A DNA stretch of 60,762 bases from Actinomycetes bacterium (GTDB taxonomy: Bacteria > Actinomycetota > Actinomycetes > Streptosporangiales > Streptosporangiaceae), in assembly GCA_025964575.1 (NCBI GenBank), contig JAOPYO010000151.1, positions 1-60,762 of the forward strand, given 5' to 3'. A model generated the notes under the pieces. The model made no database searches and was not told where the DNA came from. It saw only the letters and a program-made list of their open reading frames with translations. The position numbers and the translations under genes are program-made. Positions 8,169 through 16,668 of this stretch are shown one piece after another. Within the stretch, counting starts at the first letter, position 1. Each line of letters starts with the position of its first letter.

Positions 8169-8591
8169 ATGGGTGACACCAAAGCGGTCGATGCCGTCCG
8201 GTCCGCGGTGGCGGCCTTGAACGCCGGCGACCTCGACGGCTACCTCGGGTACTTCGATCCGTCCTGCCCGCGCTGGGCCGACGGGCTCGCGCAGCCGCTC
8301 TCCCTGACCGATATCGCCGACGGCCTCCGGCAGCTCCATGTCGCCTTCGACGGCCTGCACCTGGATGAGGATCTGCTGTTCGGCGATGAACGGTTCGTCT
8401 GCGCGCATTGGCGGCTGCGGGGCCTGCATGTGAAGGAGTACCTGGGGTTCGCGCCGAAGGGTCGTTCGATCGATGTGGCGACCTGCGAGGTCTACGAGAT
8501 CAGCGGCGACGTCGTCGTCACCACCTGGGTCCACGGAGACCTCGGGCAGCTCTTCCAGCAGATCGCCGCCGAGGGAGAAGAGGTCACATGA
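8169..8591 (+). CDS. SnoaL/NTF2-like protein
   Basis: 140 aa cone-shaped alpha+beta barrel protein. It opens with the SnoaL/NTF2 helix pattern DAVRSAVAALNAGDLDGYLGYF and the DP-x-W segment, then HWRLRGLHVKEYLGFAPKGRSIDVATCEVYEISGDVVV, typical of SnoaL-like polyketide/steroid isomerase relatives. These act as cyclases, isomerases or hydratases, or as non-catalytic binders. ATG at 8169 is chosen over an in-frame ATG at 8136 because GGAGG lies 12 nt upstream only of the former. Its stop overlaps the P450 start (ATGA), so the two are translationally coupled. Confidence 0.8.
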   Translation: MGDTKAVDAVRSAVAALNAGDLDGYLGYFDPSCPRWADGLAQPLSLTDIADGLRQLHVAFDGLHLDEDLLFGDERFVCAHWRLRGLHVKEYLGFAPKGRSIDVATCEVYEISGDVVVTTWVHGDLGQLFQQIAAEGEEVT

Positions 8592-9808
8592 CCGAAGGAA
8601 TATCCGGGACGCTGCTGCTGGACCCGGCCGTGATCGATGACCCCTATCCGTTCTACGGCCGGCTCCGTGCACAGGCGCCGGTGTGGGAGGTACCCGGTAC
8701 GAGGGTGTTCACGGTCAGCACCTACGAGCTGTTGGCCGAGGTGGTCGGCCGGGTCGAGGACTTTTCCTCGAACCTGCGTTGTCTGCTCTACCGCGATGGC
8801 GCTGGTCTGCCCTGCACGCTGCCCTTCGGTGAGGCCGGCGTGAACGTGCTGGCAACCGCCGATCCGCCCATGCATGCGTTGCACCGCAAGACGGTCTTTC
8901 CCGAGCTGGTCGCCAAGCGCATGGCCCAACTCGAATCCGACGTCGTCGACATCGCCAACGGATGCGTAAGCCGGGCGCTGGAGGCCGGGACCGTCGAGTT
9001 CATGACCGAGATCGGCAACATCGTGCCGATCACCATGATCAGCCGCCTCATCGGCTTCCACGACAGCGACCTGGGCCAGCTGCTGAGCGCGGCGTTCGAT
9101 TCCACAGCGATGCTGGGGTCGACGCTGTCCTACGACGAACTGATGGAGCTGATCAGCCGCACCGCCGAGATCCAGACCTGGCTCACCGATCAGCTCTCAG
9201 CGGCGGTGAAACAGCCGGGTGACGACCTGCTCGGCGCCGTCGCCCGCGGTGTGAACGACGGGGTGTTCGGCGACGTGGAGGCCACCGGCATGTTGCACAC
9301 CCTGCTGAGCGCCGGGGGTGAGTCCACTACGAGCCTGCTCGGCAACGCAGTGCGCATCCTGGCCGAACATCCTGATCTTCAGGAACATCTGCGTCGCAAC
9401 CCCGGCCAGATTCCGACATTCGCGGAAGAGGCGCTGCGCCTGGAGCCACCGTTCCGCTACCACATGCGTTCCGTGCCCACCGCCACGACGCTCGGCGGCG
9501 TTCACATCCCGGCCGGCGCCACGGTACTGCTGCTGTGGGCCGCCGGTAACCGCGATCCGGCCGAGTTCGAACGACCCGACGAGATCGATCTCCAACGGCA
9601 GGTGCCGCGCCTGCATCTGGCGTTCGGGCGCGGCATCCACCACTGCGTAGGGGCACCCCTGGCTCGCATCGAAGCCCGCTCCGTGCTCACCGTCCTGCTC
9701 GAGCGCACCAGCAACATCGCCCTCGAACCCGAGCACCCGCCGAAGTGGGTCAACAGCCTCATGGTCCGACGCCACGAGCAACTACCCGTACGGCTCATCA
9801 GCCGCTGA
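8588..9808 (+). CDS. Cytochrome P450 monooxygenase
   Basis: 406 aa bacterial class I P450. Visible motifs are the I-helix AGGESTT, the K-helix EEALR (ExxR), and the heme loop FGRGIHHCVGAPLAR with the thiolate Cys at about residue 353. Soluble, needing a ferredoxin and reductase that are not encoded in this window. Coupled by a 4-bp overlap to the SnoaL-like gene and followed 26 bp later by an amidohydrolase, so it likely hydroxylates the pathway substrate or an early intermediate. The pseudogene at 1225-1430 has a similar AGSESTT helix. Confidence 0.92.
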   Translation: MTEGISGTLLLDPAVIDDPYPFYGRLRAQAPVWEVPGTRVFTVSTYELLAEVVGRVEDFSSNLRCLLYRDGAGLPCTLPFGEAGVNVLATADPPMHALHRKTVFPELVAKRMAQLESDVVDIANGCVSRALEAGTVEFMTEIGNIVPITMISRLIGFHDSDLGQLLSAAFDSTAMLGSTLSYDELMELISRTAEIQTWLTDQLSAAVKQPGDDLLGAVARGVNDGVFGDVEATGMLHTLLSAGGESTTSLLGNAVRILAEHPDLQEHLRRNPGQIPTFAEEALRLEPPFRYHMRSVPTATTLGGVHIPAGATVLLLWAAGNRDPAEFERPDEIDLQRQVPRLHLAFGRGIHHCVGAPLARIEARSVLTVLLERTSNIALEPEHPPKWVNSLMVRRHEQLPVRLISR

Positions 9809-9834
9809 GTCCCGATCCACGACCAGGAGGAACC

Positions 9835-11058
9835 ATGGGCAAGCTCGACTTCCCGGTATTCGACGCAGACAACCACCTGTACGAGACCGAGGACGCCTTC
9901 ACCCGCCACCTGCCCGCGGAGTACGAGGGGCTCTTCAAGTACGTGCAAGTGAACGGACGCACGAAGATCGCCGTCGACAACGTCATCAGCGACTACATCC
10001 CGAACCCGACGTTCGAGGTCGTGGCGCGGCCCGGGGCGTTCGCAGAGTACTTCTCCGGCAACAATCCGCAGGGCAAGTCGTTGCGGGAGATCGCCGGGAA
10101 GCCGATCCGCACGAGCGAGGCCTTCCGCACCGCTGCGCCACGCCTCGAGCTGCTCGACGAACTCGGCCTCGACGCCGCGCTGATGTTCCCGACCTTGGCC
10201 AGCCTGCTCGAGGTCCGGCTCGCCGACGATCCGGAACTGACCTGTACCGTCGTCCACGCCTTCAACCAGTGGCTGCACGATGAGTGGGCGTTCAACTACC
10301 AGGACAGGATCTTCGCCACACCGATCGTCAACCCCTCCAGTCCTGAGCGCGGCGTGGCCGAGCTCGACTGGCTGCTCGAGCGGGGCGCGAGGGTCGTGCT
10401 GATGCGCCCTGCCCCGGTCGCCGGCCACCGGGGCACCCGCTCCCCGTTCCTACCGGAATTCGATCCCTTCTGGGCACGGGTCGCGGAGTCGGGCGTCCTG
10501 GTCACGCTGCACGCCTCCGACTCCGGCTACCAGCGGTACGTCAACGACTGGGAGGGAACCAGGCGGGAAGCGCTGGCATTCAAACCCAACCCGTTCTATG
10601 ACGCCGTCAGCCCCGGCCGGGCCATCAACGACACGATCACCTCCGCGATCTGCCACGGCATGCTCAGCCGATTCCCGACCGTCAGACTCGCGAGCGTGGA
10701 GAACGGAGGAAGCTGGGCGATCCCGTGCCTGAAGGCACTGGAGAAGACCTACGCCAAGATGCCCCAGGAGTTCGCGGAGCACCCCCGCGAGGTGTTCCTG
10801 CGCAACCTGTGGATCAACCCGTTCTGGGAGGACTCCATTGAGGACCTGGTGAACCTCATGTCGCCTGAACACGTCCTGTTCGGCTCGGACTACCCCCATC
10901 CCGAGGGCATGGCGGACCCGCTCCACTGGGCGAAGGAGATAGGTGAGGTGTTCCCCGCCGGCGACGTGCGCAAGATGATGGGCGGCAACATGTACGGCCT
11001 CCTGGGGCTGACCCGCTCCAACCAGGCAGGTACTGGACCGATCTGTGCCGACATCTAG
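9835..11058 (+). CDS. Amidohydrolase-2 family metal-dependent hydrolase, C-terminus derived from a foreign remnant
   Basis: 407 aa TIM-barrel enzyme of the ACMSD/LigW-like amidohydrolase family. It opens with FPVFDADNHLYE (DxxxH/DxxNH metal motif) and later has VTLHASDSGY, RLASVENG and HVLFGSDYPHPEG (catalytic Asp motif). Members perform non-oxidative decarboxylation or hydrolysis. A close paralog is at 38274-39458. After GGNMYGLLGL the last ~13 codons (SNQAGTGPICADI) are not amidohydrolase: they are out-of-frame translation of a CoA-transferase remnant, so the native end was replaced by recombination. The active site is upstream and intact. AGGAGG precedes the ATG by 4 nt. Confidence 0.85.
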   Translation: MGKLDFPVFDADNHLYETEDAFTRHLPAEYEGLFKYVQVNGRTKIAVDNVISDYIPNPTFEVVARPGAFAEYFSGNNPQGKSLREIAGKPIRTSEAFRTAAPRLELLDELGLDAALMFPTLASLLEVRLADDPELTCTVVHAFNQWLHDEWAFNYQDRIFATPIVNPSSPERGVAELDWLLERGARVVLMRPAPVAGHRGTRSPFLPEFDPFWARVAESGVLVTLHASDSGYQRYVNDWEGTRREALAFKPNPFYDAVSPGRAINDTITSAICHGMLSRFPTVRLASVENGGSWAIPCLKALEKTYAKMPQEFAEHPREVFLRNLWINPFWEDSIEDLVNLMSPEHVLFGSDYPHPEGMADPLHWAKEIGEVFPAGDVRKMMGGNMYGLLGLTRSNQAGTGPICADI

Positions 11059-11459
11059 GCCTCGAAGACTTGATCACCGACCAACGATTCGACAGCGCCG
11101 AGAAATTGTTCGCACGGGCTTCCGATGCCGGTGAACTGATCGCCAAAGCAATCGCTGCGAAAACATACGGCTACCGGCTGGGGCGTCTGCAGACCCTCGA
11201 AGGACAATGGGCCCCCAACAACAACGCCCTCGAAGTTGGATACGATCCCCAAGTCCGCGCCAACGGCTACGTCGTGACGGTCATCGATGCCGAGCACAAC
11301 GAGCGTGAACTCGTATCCAGCCCCGTGCAGTTCGACGAGACACCTCCTACCTTGACCCGCGCTCCGCAGTTCGCCGAGCACACCGACGACCTGCTCCGGG
11401 AAATAGGCCGCACCCAGGACGAGATCATCCAACTCAAGATCGACGGCGCGGCGACCTGA
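11016..11459 (+). pseudogene. C-terminal fragment of a CaiB/BaiF CoA-transferase
   Basis: In the +1 frame relative to the amidohydrolase the DNA encodes LQPGRYWTDLCRHLGLEDLI, then RFDSAEKLFA, LEGQWAPNNNALEV, VRANGYVV, and SSPVQFDETPPTLTRAPQFAEHTDDLLRE. This is collinear with residues ~260-407 of the intact CoA-transferase at 52845-54068 (LQPGRYWPEFCRH, FASAEKLM, MEGQWAI, LRANGF, ASPVQFDQTPARLTRAP). The N-terminal 60% including the catalytic Asp is missing. The fragment starts within the 3' end of the amidohydrolase gene. Confidence 0.85.
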
Positions 11460-11830
11460 TACCAGCATCGCGGATCCGATTCCCAGTTGGCACGGTGGTC
11501 GTCGCGCTTGCGTTGCAGGACGTACTGCGGCTCCAGAAGTGCCCTCGCCGGAACCCGTCCCACCGGCCCACCCCTCCCCCGACGTAAGACGTCTCCCTGG
11601 ACACTCGGCCGGGCACAGCTGGTGATCTCGGCCGTGCGGGGTCAGGTCCGCAGCTGTTCGCTGGTGGCTGCTTCGTCGGCCCGGCACGGGCTCGGGCCGA
11701 CCCGGACGACATTGCCGTGCGGAACAAGGTATTGCATAAAACGCAAGTAGCGTTCTACTCTGATGACTATCCGGTGGGCCTGTGTGTGCTCTACCCCCTG
11801 GCCACCGTCCAGCGATCAGGAGGAACTCGA
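11460..11830 (+). other. Intergenic promoter region
   Basis: No coding frame is supported. It contains an operator-like box at 11742-11759, 72 nt before the next amidohydrolase start, and a strong AGGAGG ribosome site at 11818-11823. Confidence 0.5.
11742..11759 (+). promoter_or_regulatory. Candidate TetR operator/promoter box
   Basis: Sequence CGCAAGTAGCGTTCTACT. It shares the RTTCTACT right half with boxes at 17466, 17489, 21768, 36160, 50242, 51991 and 54926 and aligns well with the 21768 copy (CGCAAGTGGCATTCTACT). Sits upstream of the amidohydrolase-DoxX-ligase operon. Confidence 0.5.
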
Positions 11831-12958
11831 ATGCTGCCTGACGACGCAAAGATCATTTCGGTGGACGACCATGTGATCGAGCACCCCCGCGTCTGGCTGG
11901 ATCGGCTGCCGTCCAGGTACGCGGAGGCCGCGCCGCGCATCGAGAAACTCCCGGACGGTAACGACACCTGGCTCTACGAGGGCGGCAAGTCCGGGAACTT
12001 CGCGCTCAACGCGGTCGCCGGGAAGCATCCTCGCGAGTTCGGGATGGATCCGCGCAGTTATGAAGACATGCTGCCGGGGTGCTACAGCATCGAGGATCGC
12101 ATCAAGGACATGGACATCGAAGGGGTGTGGGCGCAGCTCTGCTTCCCGAACTTCGGAGGCTTCGCCGGCAGTACGTTCTTCGCGGCGAAGGACAAGGACC
12201 TGGCCAAGCTGTGCATCAGCGCCTACAACGACTTCATCCTCGATGAATGGTGCGCCTACGCGCCGGACCGGCAGATTCCGCTGGTGATGGTCCCCTACTG
12301 GGACGTCGAGGCGTCGGTGCGGGAGATCGAGCGGACCGTCGCGAAGGGAGCGAAGTCGATCTCGTTCCTCGAGGCGCCGCACAAGCTGGGCCTGCCCTCG
12401 TACCACACCGACCACTGGGACCCGATCCTGCGTGTCTGCGAGGAGGCGGGACTTCCACTGTCGATGCACTTCGGATCGGGCGGCATGCCGCAGGGCCTCG
12501 CACCGGACGGTGACTTCTTCATCGGCATCGCCCTGTTCGGAATGAACTCGATGATGGCGACGGTCGATCTGCTGATCTCCGACGTCTTCTACAAGTTCCC
12601 GAACCTGAAGGTGGCCCTGTCCGAAGGCGGAATCGGCTGGATGCCGTATCTGCTGGAGCGGGTCGACTATTCCTGGGGCCGGCACAAGTACTGGTGCGAC
12701 ATCAACAAGGACAAGCTCCCCTCGGAGCTGTTCCGGGAGCACATCTACGGATGCTTCATCGCCGACCAGTCCGGCATCGAGGCACGTCACCGCATCGGGG
12801 TCGACAACATCCTCTTCGAGAGCGACTACCCCCACTCCGACTCGAACTGGCCGCACACCCGCAAGCTGCTGGCCGAGCACCTGGCGCAGGTGCCGGACGA
12901 CGAAGCACGCAAGATCGTTGAACTCAACGCACGAGCCCTGTACCACTTTCCGGCGTAG
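11831..12958 (+). CDS. Amidohydrolase-2 family metal-dependent hydrolase (second subfamily)
   Basis: 375 aa. N-terminus MLPDDAKIISVDDHVIEHP carries the DDHxxE metal-binding start found in a large group of mycobacterial/actinobacterial amidohydrolases. Later motifs are LSMHFGSGG (His of the barrel), VALSEGGIGWMPYLLERVDYSW and NILFESDYPHSDSNWP (Asp). Clearly distinct from the 9835/38274 pair. Probably hydrolyses or decarboxylates a ring-cleavage or acyl intermediate. First gene of a four-gene string with DoxX (35 bp), a small protein and a ligase. A broken copy of its 5' end lies at 60622-60711. Confidence 0.88.
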   Translation: MLPDDAKIISVDDHVIEHPRVWLDRLPSRYAEAAPRIEKLPDGNDTWLYEGGKSGNFALNAVAGKHPREFGMDPRSYEDMLPGCYSIEDRIKDMDIEGVWAQLCFPNFGGFAGSTFFAAKDKDLAKLCISAYNDFILDEWCAYAPDRQIPLVMVPYWDVEASVREIERTVAKGAKSISFLEAPHKLGLPSYHTDHWDPILRVCEEAGLPLSMHFGSGGMPQGLAPDGDFFIGIALFGMNSMMATVDLLISDVFYKFPNLKVALSEGGIGWMPYLLERVDYSWGRHKYWCDINKDKLPSELFREHIYGCFIADQSGIEARHRIGVDNILFESDYPHSDSNWPHTRKLLAEHLAQVPDDEARKIVELNARALYHFPA

Positions 12959-12993
12959 CCCACCCCCGGACGAAACGAAGGGAGTCTGATCCC

Positions 12994-13560
12994 GTGCACG
13001 CGATCGACACGTCGCTGCTGATGGTCAGGGTGGTAGTCGGGCTGACCATGGTGATTCACGGCTTGAACCATGCCTTCGGAGGCGGAAAGATCGCCGGGAC
13101 GGCGGGCTGGTTCGAGGGCCTCGGACTGCGCCCCGGCCGGGTGCATGCCTGGATGAGCGTCGTGACGGAAGTCGGCTGCGGGCTCGCGTTCGCCGCCGGG
13201 TTCCTGACTCCGCCGGCTGCCGGTGGGCTCCTTGGCACCATGGTCGTGGCCGGTGTGATCGAGCACCGCACTCACGGGTTCTTCGTCTTCAAGAACGGCT
13301 ACGAATACGTGCTGATGATCGCTGTCATTCTCCTCGCCACCGCGATCAGTGGTCCCGGACGAGCGGCGGTCGATCACGCCATCGGCTTCGATCTCGGAGC
13401 CTGGGCGGGATTTCTTACGGCCATCGGCCTGGGGGTCGGCGGTGCGGCGCTCCTGCTGGGCACATGCTGGCGCCCGGGCGTACCGATCGCCGCCGAGAAG
13501 CCGGGGGGCGTCGTGGGATCCATGGCCGGTTCGCAGGTCACCGATGGGAGAGGCGAGTAA
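12994..13560 (+). CDS. DoxX-like integral membrane protein
   Basis: 188 aa with four hydrophobic segments at roughly 8-28, 52-85, 105-122 and 132-160, and the DoxX hallmark VRVVVGLTMVIHGLNHAFG followed by GWFEGLGLRP. DoxX proteins are membrane redox or electron-transfer helpers, sometimes part of quinone-linked oxidases. GTG start at 12994 follows GAAGGGAG by 8 nt. The gene ends with TAA directly abutting the GTG of the next gene, so they are co-translated. Its presence in a catabolic operon suggests a membrane electron sink for a pathway oxidoreductase (inference). Confidence 0.82.
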   Translation: MHAIDTSLLMVRVVVGLTMVIHGLNHAFGGGKIAGTAGWFEGLGLRPGRVHAWMSVVTEVGCGLAFAAGFLTPPAAGGLLGTMVVAGVIEHRTHGFFVFKNGYEYVLMIAVILLATAISGPGRAAVDHAIGFDLGAWAGFLTAIGLGVGGAALLLGTCWRPGVPIAAEKPGGVVGSMAGSQVTDGRGE

Positions 13561-13863
13561 GTGGCAGGCATCACGGTAGGGACCCGTCTCCGGAGCGCCT
13601 CATGCGGCACCGAGGTCATGGTCATACATGCGCCGGCGGATCCCGTGGAACTGACCTGCGGGGGGCGTCCGATGTCCGAGGACGCCGAGGTCACCGCCGC
13701 TTCCGGAGAACCTGCCGACGGCGGCACTCTGCTCGGCAAGAGGTACGTCGACGATACGACGGGGCTCGAGGTGCTCTGCACGAGACCAGGAGCCGGTGTG
13801 CTCTCGGTGGACGGGCGCCACCTCACCATCAAGGCGCCCAAGACACTGCCGGCGTCGGACTAA
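13561..13863 (+). CDS. Small three-cysteine protein of unknown function
   Basis: 100 aa, GTG start directly after the DoxX stop. Cys15, Cys33 and Cys73 lie in short turn-like contexts (ASCGTE, ELTCGGRPM, EVLCTRPGAG). The C-terminus is GKRYVDDTTGLEVLCTRPGAG and LTIKAPKTLPASD. It looks like a small soluble beta-rich domain that could bind metal or a cofactor. No recognised name. Its fixed position between DoxX and an acyl-CoA ligase (gaps of 0 and 10 bp) suggests it is an accessory of one of them. Confidence 0.75.
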   Translation: MAGITVGTRLRSASCGTEVMVIHAPADPVELTCGGRPMSEDAEVTAASGEPADGGTLLGKRYVDDTTGLEVLCTRPGAGVLSVDGRHLTIKAPKTLPASD

Positions 13864-13873
13864 GGGCGCCCAG

Positions 13874-15388
13874 GTGAACATCGTGACCCTTCTGGAGATG
13901 GCCGCGGCTGGAACACCCGATCGGATCGCGATCGGATCCCGCCGGTCCGGCTGTCAATTGACCTATGCGAGGCTCATCGACCGGGCACGGGCCGGCGCGG
14001 CGGCCCTCCGGGAGATGGGCGTACCGGAAGTCGTGTGTCTGGGCATGAACGGTGACGCCTTCGCGGTGGCGCTGTTCGCGTGCGCCTGGGCCGGTGTTCC
14101 GTTGGTGCCCCTGAACTACCGGCTCGGTGCGGAGCAACTCGCCGATCTACTGTCCCGGCACCGGGACGCCCTCGTGATCTCCGATCGGACGCCGCCCACC
14201 ACGGCCCGCGGCATCGCCACGGAAGAGTGGCGCGCGGCATTCTCCGCGACCCGCGCGGACGTCGCAAGGTGGGAAGACGATCCTGACGCGGTCGCAATCC
14301 TGCTGTACACCAGCGGCACCACTTCCGCTCCCAAAGCGGCCGTCCTGCGCCATCGCCACGTCGTCTCCTACCTGCTCGGCAGCGTCGACTTCGGTGCGGC
14401 CGGGGAGGACGACGCCATGCTGGTGAGCGTCCCGCCCTACCACATCGCCGGAGTCTCGAACCTGTTGAGCAATGTCTACGCAGGCCGCCGGATCGTCTAC
14501 CTGGAGTCGTTCAGCCCGCAGTCATGGATCGAGAGCGTACGACTTGAGGGGATCACCCATGCCCTCCTCGTACCGACGATGCTCGCCGCCATCACCGAGC
14601 ATCTCGCAGAGTCCTCGGACGCCGAAGTACCCAGCCTGCGGTCGCTCGCCTACGGCGGGGCCAAGATGCCGATGCCGGTACTCGAACGAGCGATCCGGCT
14701 GTTTCCCGGCGTCGGCTTCGTCAACGCGTACGGCCTGACCGAGACCAGCTCGACGATCGCCGTGCTCGGTCCGGACGAGCATCGTCGCGCGTTCACCGGT
14801 GACCCGACCGCAAAGGCCCGGCTCAGCTCCGCCGGGCGGTTGCTGCCCGGCATCGAGGTCCAGGTACGCGGCCCGGACGGCCCGCTGCCCGCGGGGGCGG
14901 CCGGTGACCTCTACGTCCGGGGCGAGCAGGTATCGGGCGAGTACCGCGAACAAGGGAAGCGGCTCGACCCCGAGGGCTGGTTCGCCACTCGTGATCGCGG
15001 CTGGGTCGACGGCGATGGATATCTCTACGTCGAGGGCAGGTCCGACGACACGATCATTCGGGGTGGCGAGAACATCGCGCCCGCCGAGATCGAGGACGTG
15101 CTCCTCCAACATGAGGCGATAGCCGAGGCCGCGGTCGTCGGTATCCCCGACGAGCGATGGGGGCAGGCGATCGCCGCCGCCGTGGTGCTCCGCCCGGGTC
15201 GCTCGGTGGAGACCGACGAAGTGCGCGAGTGGGTCCGGTCCCGGCTTCGCACGTCGAAGACCCCGGCTCTGATCGTCGTCCGGGACGCCCTGCCGCAGAC
15301 GCCGACGGGCAAGATCCTGCGTCGCGAGGTCCTGTCGGACCTGGTCCGGCCGACCTCAGCGAATCGGCTGACCCCACCGCCCGCCTGA
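13874..15388 (+). CDS. AMP-dependent acyl-CoA synthetase
   Basis: 504 aa ANL-superfamily ligase. Motifs are LLYTSGTTSAPKAAV (P-loop), FVNAYGLTETSST (A5), GWFATRDRG (A7, with the usual Gly replaced by Arg but the ribose-binding Asp kept), IRGGENIAPAEIEDVLL (hinge) and QTPTGKILRRE (A10 catalytic Lys). Activates a carboxylic acid to its CoA thioester through an acyl-AMP. The GTG at 13874 has AAGGG upstream, and no better start exists. Last gene of the amidohydrolase-DoxX operon. Confidence 0.9.
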   Translation: MNIVTLLEMAAAGTPDRIAIGSRRSGCQLTYARLIDRARAGAAALREMGVPEVVCLGMNGDAFAVALFACAWAGVPLVPLNYRLGAEQLADLLSRHRDALVISDRTPPTTARGIATEEWRAAFSATRADVARWEDDPDAVAILLYTSGTTSAPKAAVLRHRHVVSYLLGSVDFGAAGEDDAMLVSVPPYHIAGVSNLLSNVYAGRRIVYLESFSPQSWIESVRLEGITHALLVPTMLAAITEHLAESSDAEVPSLRSLAYGGAKMPMPVLERAIRLFPGVGFVNAYGLTETSSTIAVLGPDEHRRAFTGDPTAKARLSSAGRLLPGIEVQVRGPDGPLPAGAAGDLYVRGEQVSGEYREQGKRLDPEGWFATRDRGWVDGDGYLYVEGRSDDTIIRGGENIAPAEIEDVLLQHEAIAEAAVVGIPDERWGQAIAAAVVLRPGRSVETDEVREWVRSRLRTSKTPALIVVRDALPQTPTGKILRREVLSDLVRPTSANRLTPPPA

Positions 15389-15799
15389 CACTCGTCCTCT
15401 CATACTGCGACGTCGGCATCGGTCCCGCGCTCACCAGGACATTCAGCGAACGCACCCTGGATCACCACTGTGAGGCCTATTAAGCTGGCCGCACGACGAA
15501 GTAGAATGACATGAGCTTACAAGGAGAGTGATCCTAGCCCTAGGTGGGTAGGTCAGTCGGTGACCAGCGGTACGTTGAGAACGGCGGCAGGACATCCGCG
15601 CTATTGTTGGCGCAGAGTGGGACGTGATCGGCGACGATCCGGGGTCGAAGGAAACCGGCCCGCAGCTTCGCCGGCCTCGGCCAACGGGCTCGTCCGTCGG
15701 AGAGAGCGGCCGCCGCGCACACGGCACACTTGGGTAACGGCGTATTGCTGAGGGGAGACCAACCCTGGCATTCCGCGACTCGCAGATAAGGCGGAGACG
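15389..15799. other. Intergenic region between ligase and TetR
   Basis: No gene supported. It contains an operator-type box at 15500-15520. Read on the minus strand the box is preceded by ACTCTCCTTG, matching the promoter-proximal sequence at 51980-51990. Confidence 0.5.
15500..15520 (-). promoter_or_regulatory. Candidate TetR operator box, leftward orientation
   Basis: On the minus strand it reads GTAAGCTCAT followed by GTCATTCTACT, identical at 19 of 21 positions to the box at 54926 and nearly so to 51991. It points away from the TetR gene toward the ligase 3' end, where no minus-strand gene remains, but could equally serve autoregulation of TetR at 15800. Confidence 0.5.
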
Positions 15800-16561
15800 A
15801 TGGCGCAGCGCAAGGCACGGGATCCGAAGCCGGACGTCGCGGATCCCCTCGACGGCGAAGATCTCATCGACGGCGACGATCCCCTCGACGGCGAGGACCT
15901 CATCGACGGCGAGATTCTCCTGGACGATCAGGTGCCGGACTGGCAGCGGCGCAGCGTCGAGCGTTCACTCAAGAGCGCACGGGCACGGGCTCAGGCGCGC
16001 AGCGATCGGTTCGTCGCGGCCGCCGTGGACCTCATCCAGGAGGAACGCAACGACTTCACCATCCAGGATGTGGGCGATCGCTCGGAGATGTCGTTGCGGA
16101 CCTTCTACAGGTTCTTCGACGGTAAGGACACCCTGCTGCTCGCCGTCTACGAGACCATCCTGCGCAAGACCGCCGTGCCCCTCCTGCGTGAGGCCTGTGA
16201 CAAGCAGTCCGATCCGGTAGAGCGGCTGAGGGCGCTGCTGGAGGCCATGACGGAGGCCACGTCGACCCCGCATCCGCTGTCTCGTGCGCTGAGCATCCTC
16301 CATCTCCGGCTCAGCGAAAGCCGCCCGGACGACCTGGCCCATGCCGTGGCGCCGCTGCGCAACCTCATCACCGAACTGCTCGCCGACATCCAGAAGGCGG
16401 GTCGGCTGCGCGACGACCTCGACCTGACCACCCAGGCGAGCCTGCTGCAGGAGCTTCTGATCTCCAGCGGGCATTCCGCGGTGCTCGGCGGCGTCCGGCG
16501 GGCGAGCACCGCGGAGCTGTGGGCCTTCTGCTCGGCGGCGATCCTGCGCCCAGCCGCGTAG
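15800..16561 (+). CDS. TetR family regulator, copy 1, with duplicated acidic N-terminal repeat
   Basis: 253 aa. HTH around residues 75-105 (FTIQDVGDRSEMSLRTFYRFF), then GKDTLLLAVYETILR and a ligand-binding domain. It is a near twin of the 235-aa TetR at 50278 (shared WQRRSVERSLKSARARAQ, EMSLRTFYRFFDGKD, LLREACDKxSDPV, ELWAFCSAAILRP). The difference is an N-terminal insertion in which a 12-residue acidic unit (DPLDGEDLIDGD) is duplicated in tandem. Probably a repressor of the island, with the box at 15500 just upstream a candidate autoregulatory site. Confidence 0.88.
   Translation: MAQRKARDPKPDVADPLDGEDLIDGDDPLDGEDLIDGEILLDDQVPDWQRRSVERSLKSARARAQARSDRFVAAAVDLIQEERNDFTIQDVGDRSEMSLRTFYRFFDGKDTLLLAVYETILRKTAVPLLREACDKQSDPVERLRALLEAMTEATSTPHPLSRALSILHLRLSESRPDDLAHAVAPLRNLITELLADIQKAGRLRDDLDLTTQASLLQELLISSGHSAVLGGVRRASTAELWAFCSAAILRPAA
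15842..15913 (+). repeat. 36-bp tandem duplication inside the TetR gene
   Basis: Units 15842-15877 and 15878-15913 match at 33 of 36 positions and each encodes D-P-L-D-G-E-D-L-I-D-G-(D/E). The other TetR copy lacks it. Confidence 0.9.
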
Positions 16562-16566
16562 CACCC

Positions 16567-16606
16567 GTGCCGGTGCGCAGGGTCCTCGCACGATGCGCAC
16601 GGGCAC
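16567..16606. terminator. Hairpin between convergent TetR and SDR genes
   Basis: GTGCCGGTGCGCA at 16567-16579 pairs with TGCGCACGGGCAC at 16594-16606 (one mismatch), six bases after the TetR stop. Probably serves both convergent genes. Confidence 0.55.
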
Positions 16607-16668
16607 GTGGAACTACCCGGCAACGCCGGACATCGTGACCCGCCGCAGATTCGCGGCGGTCCACGACG

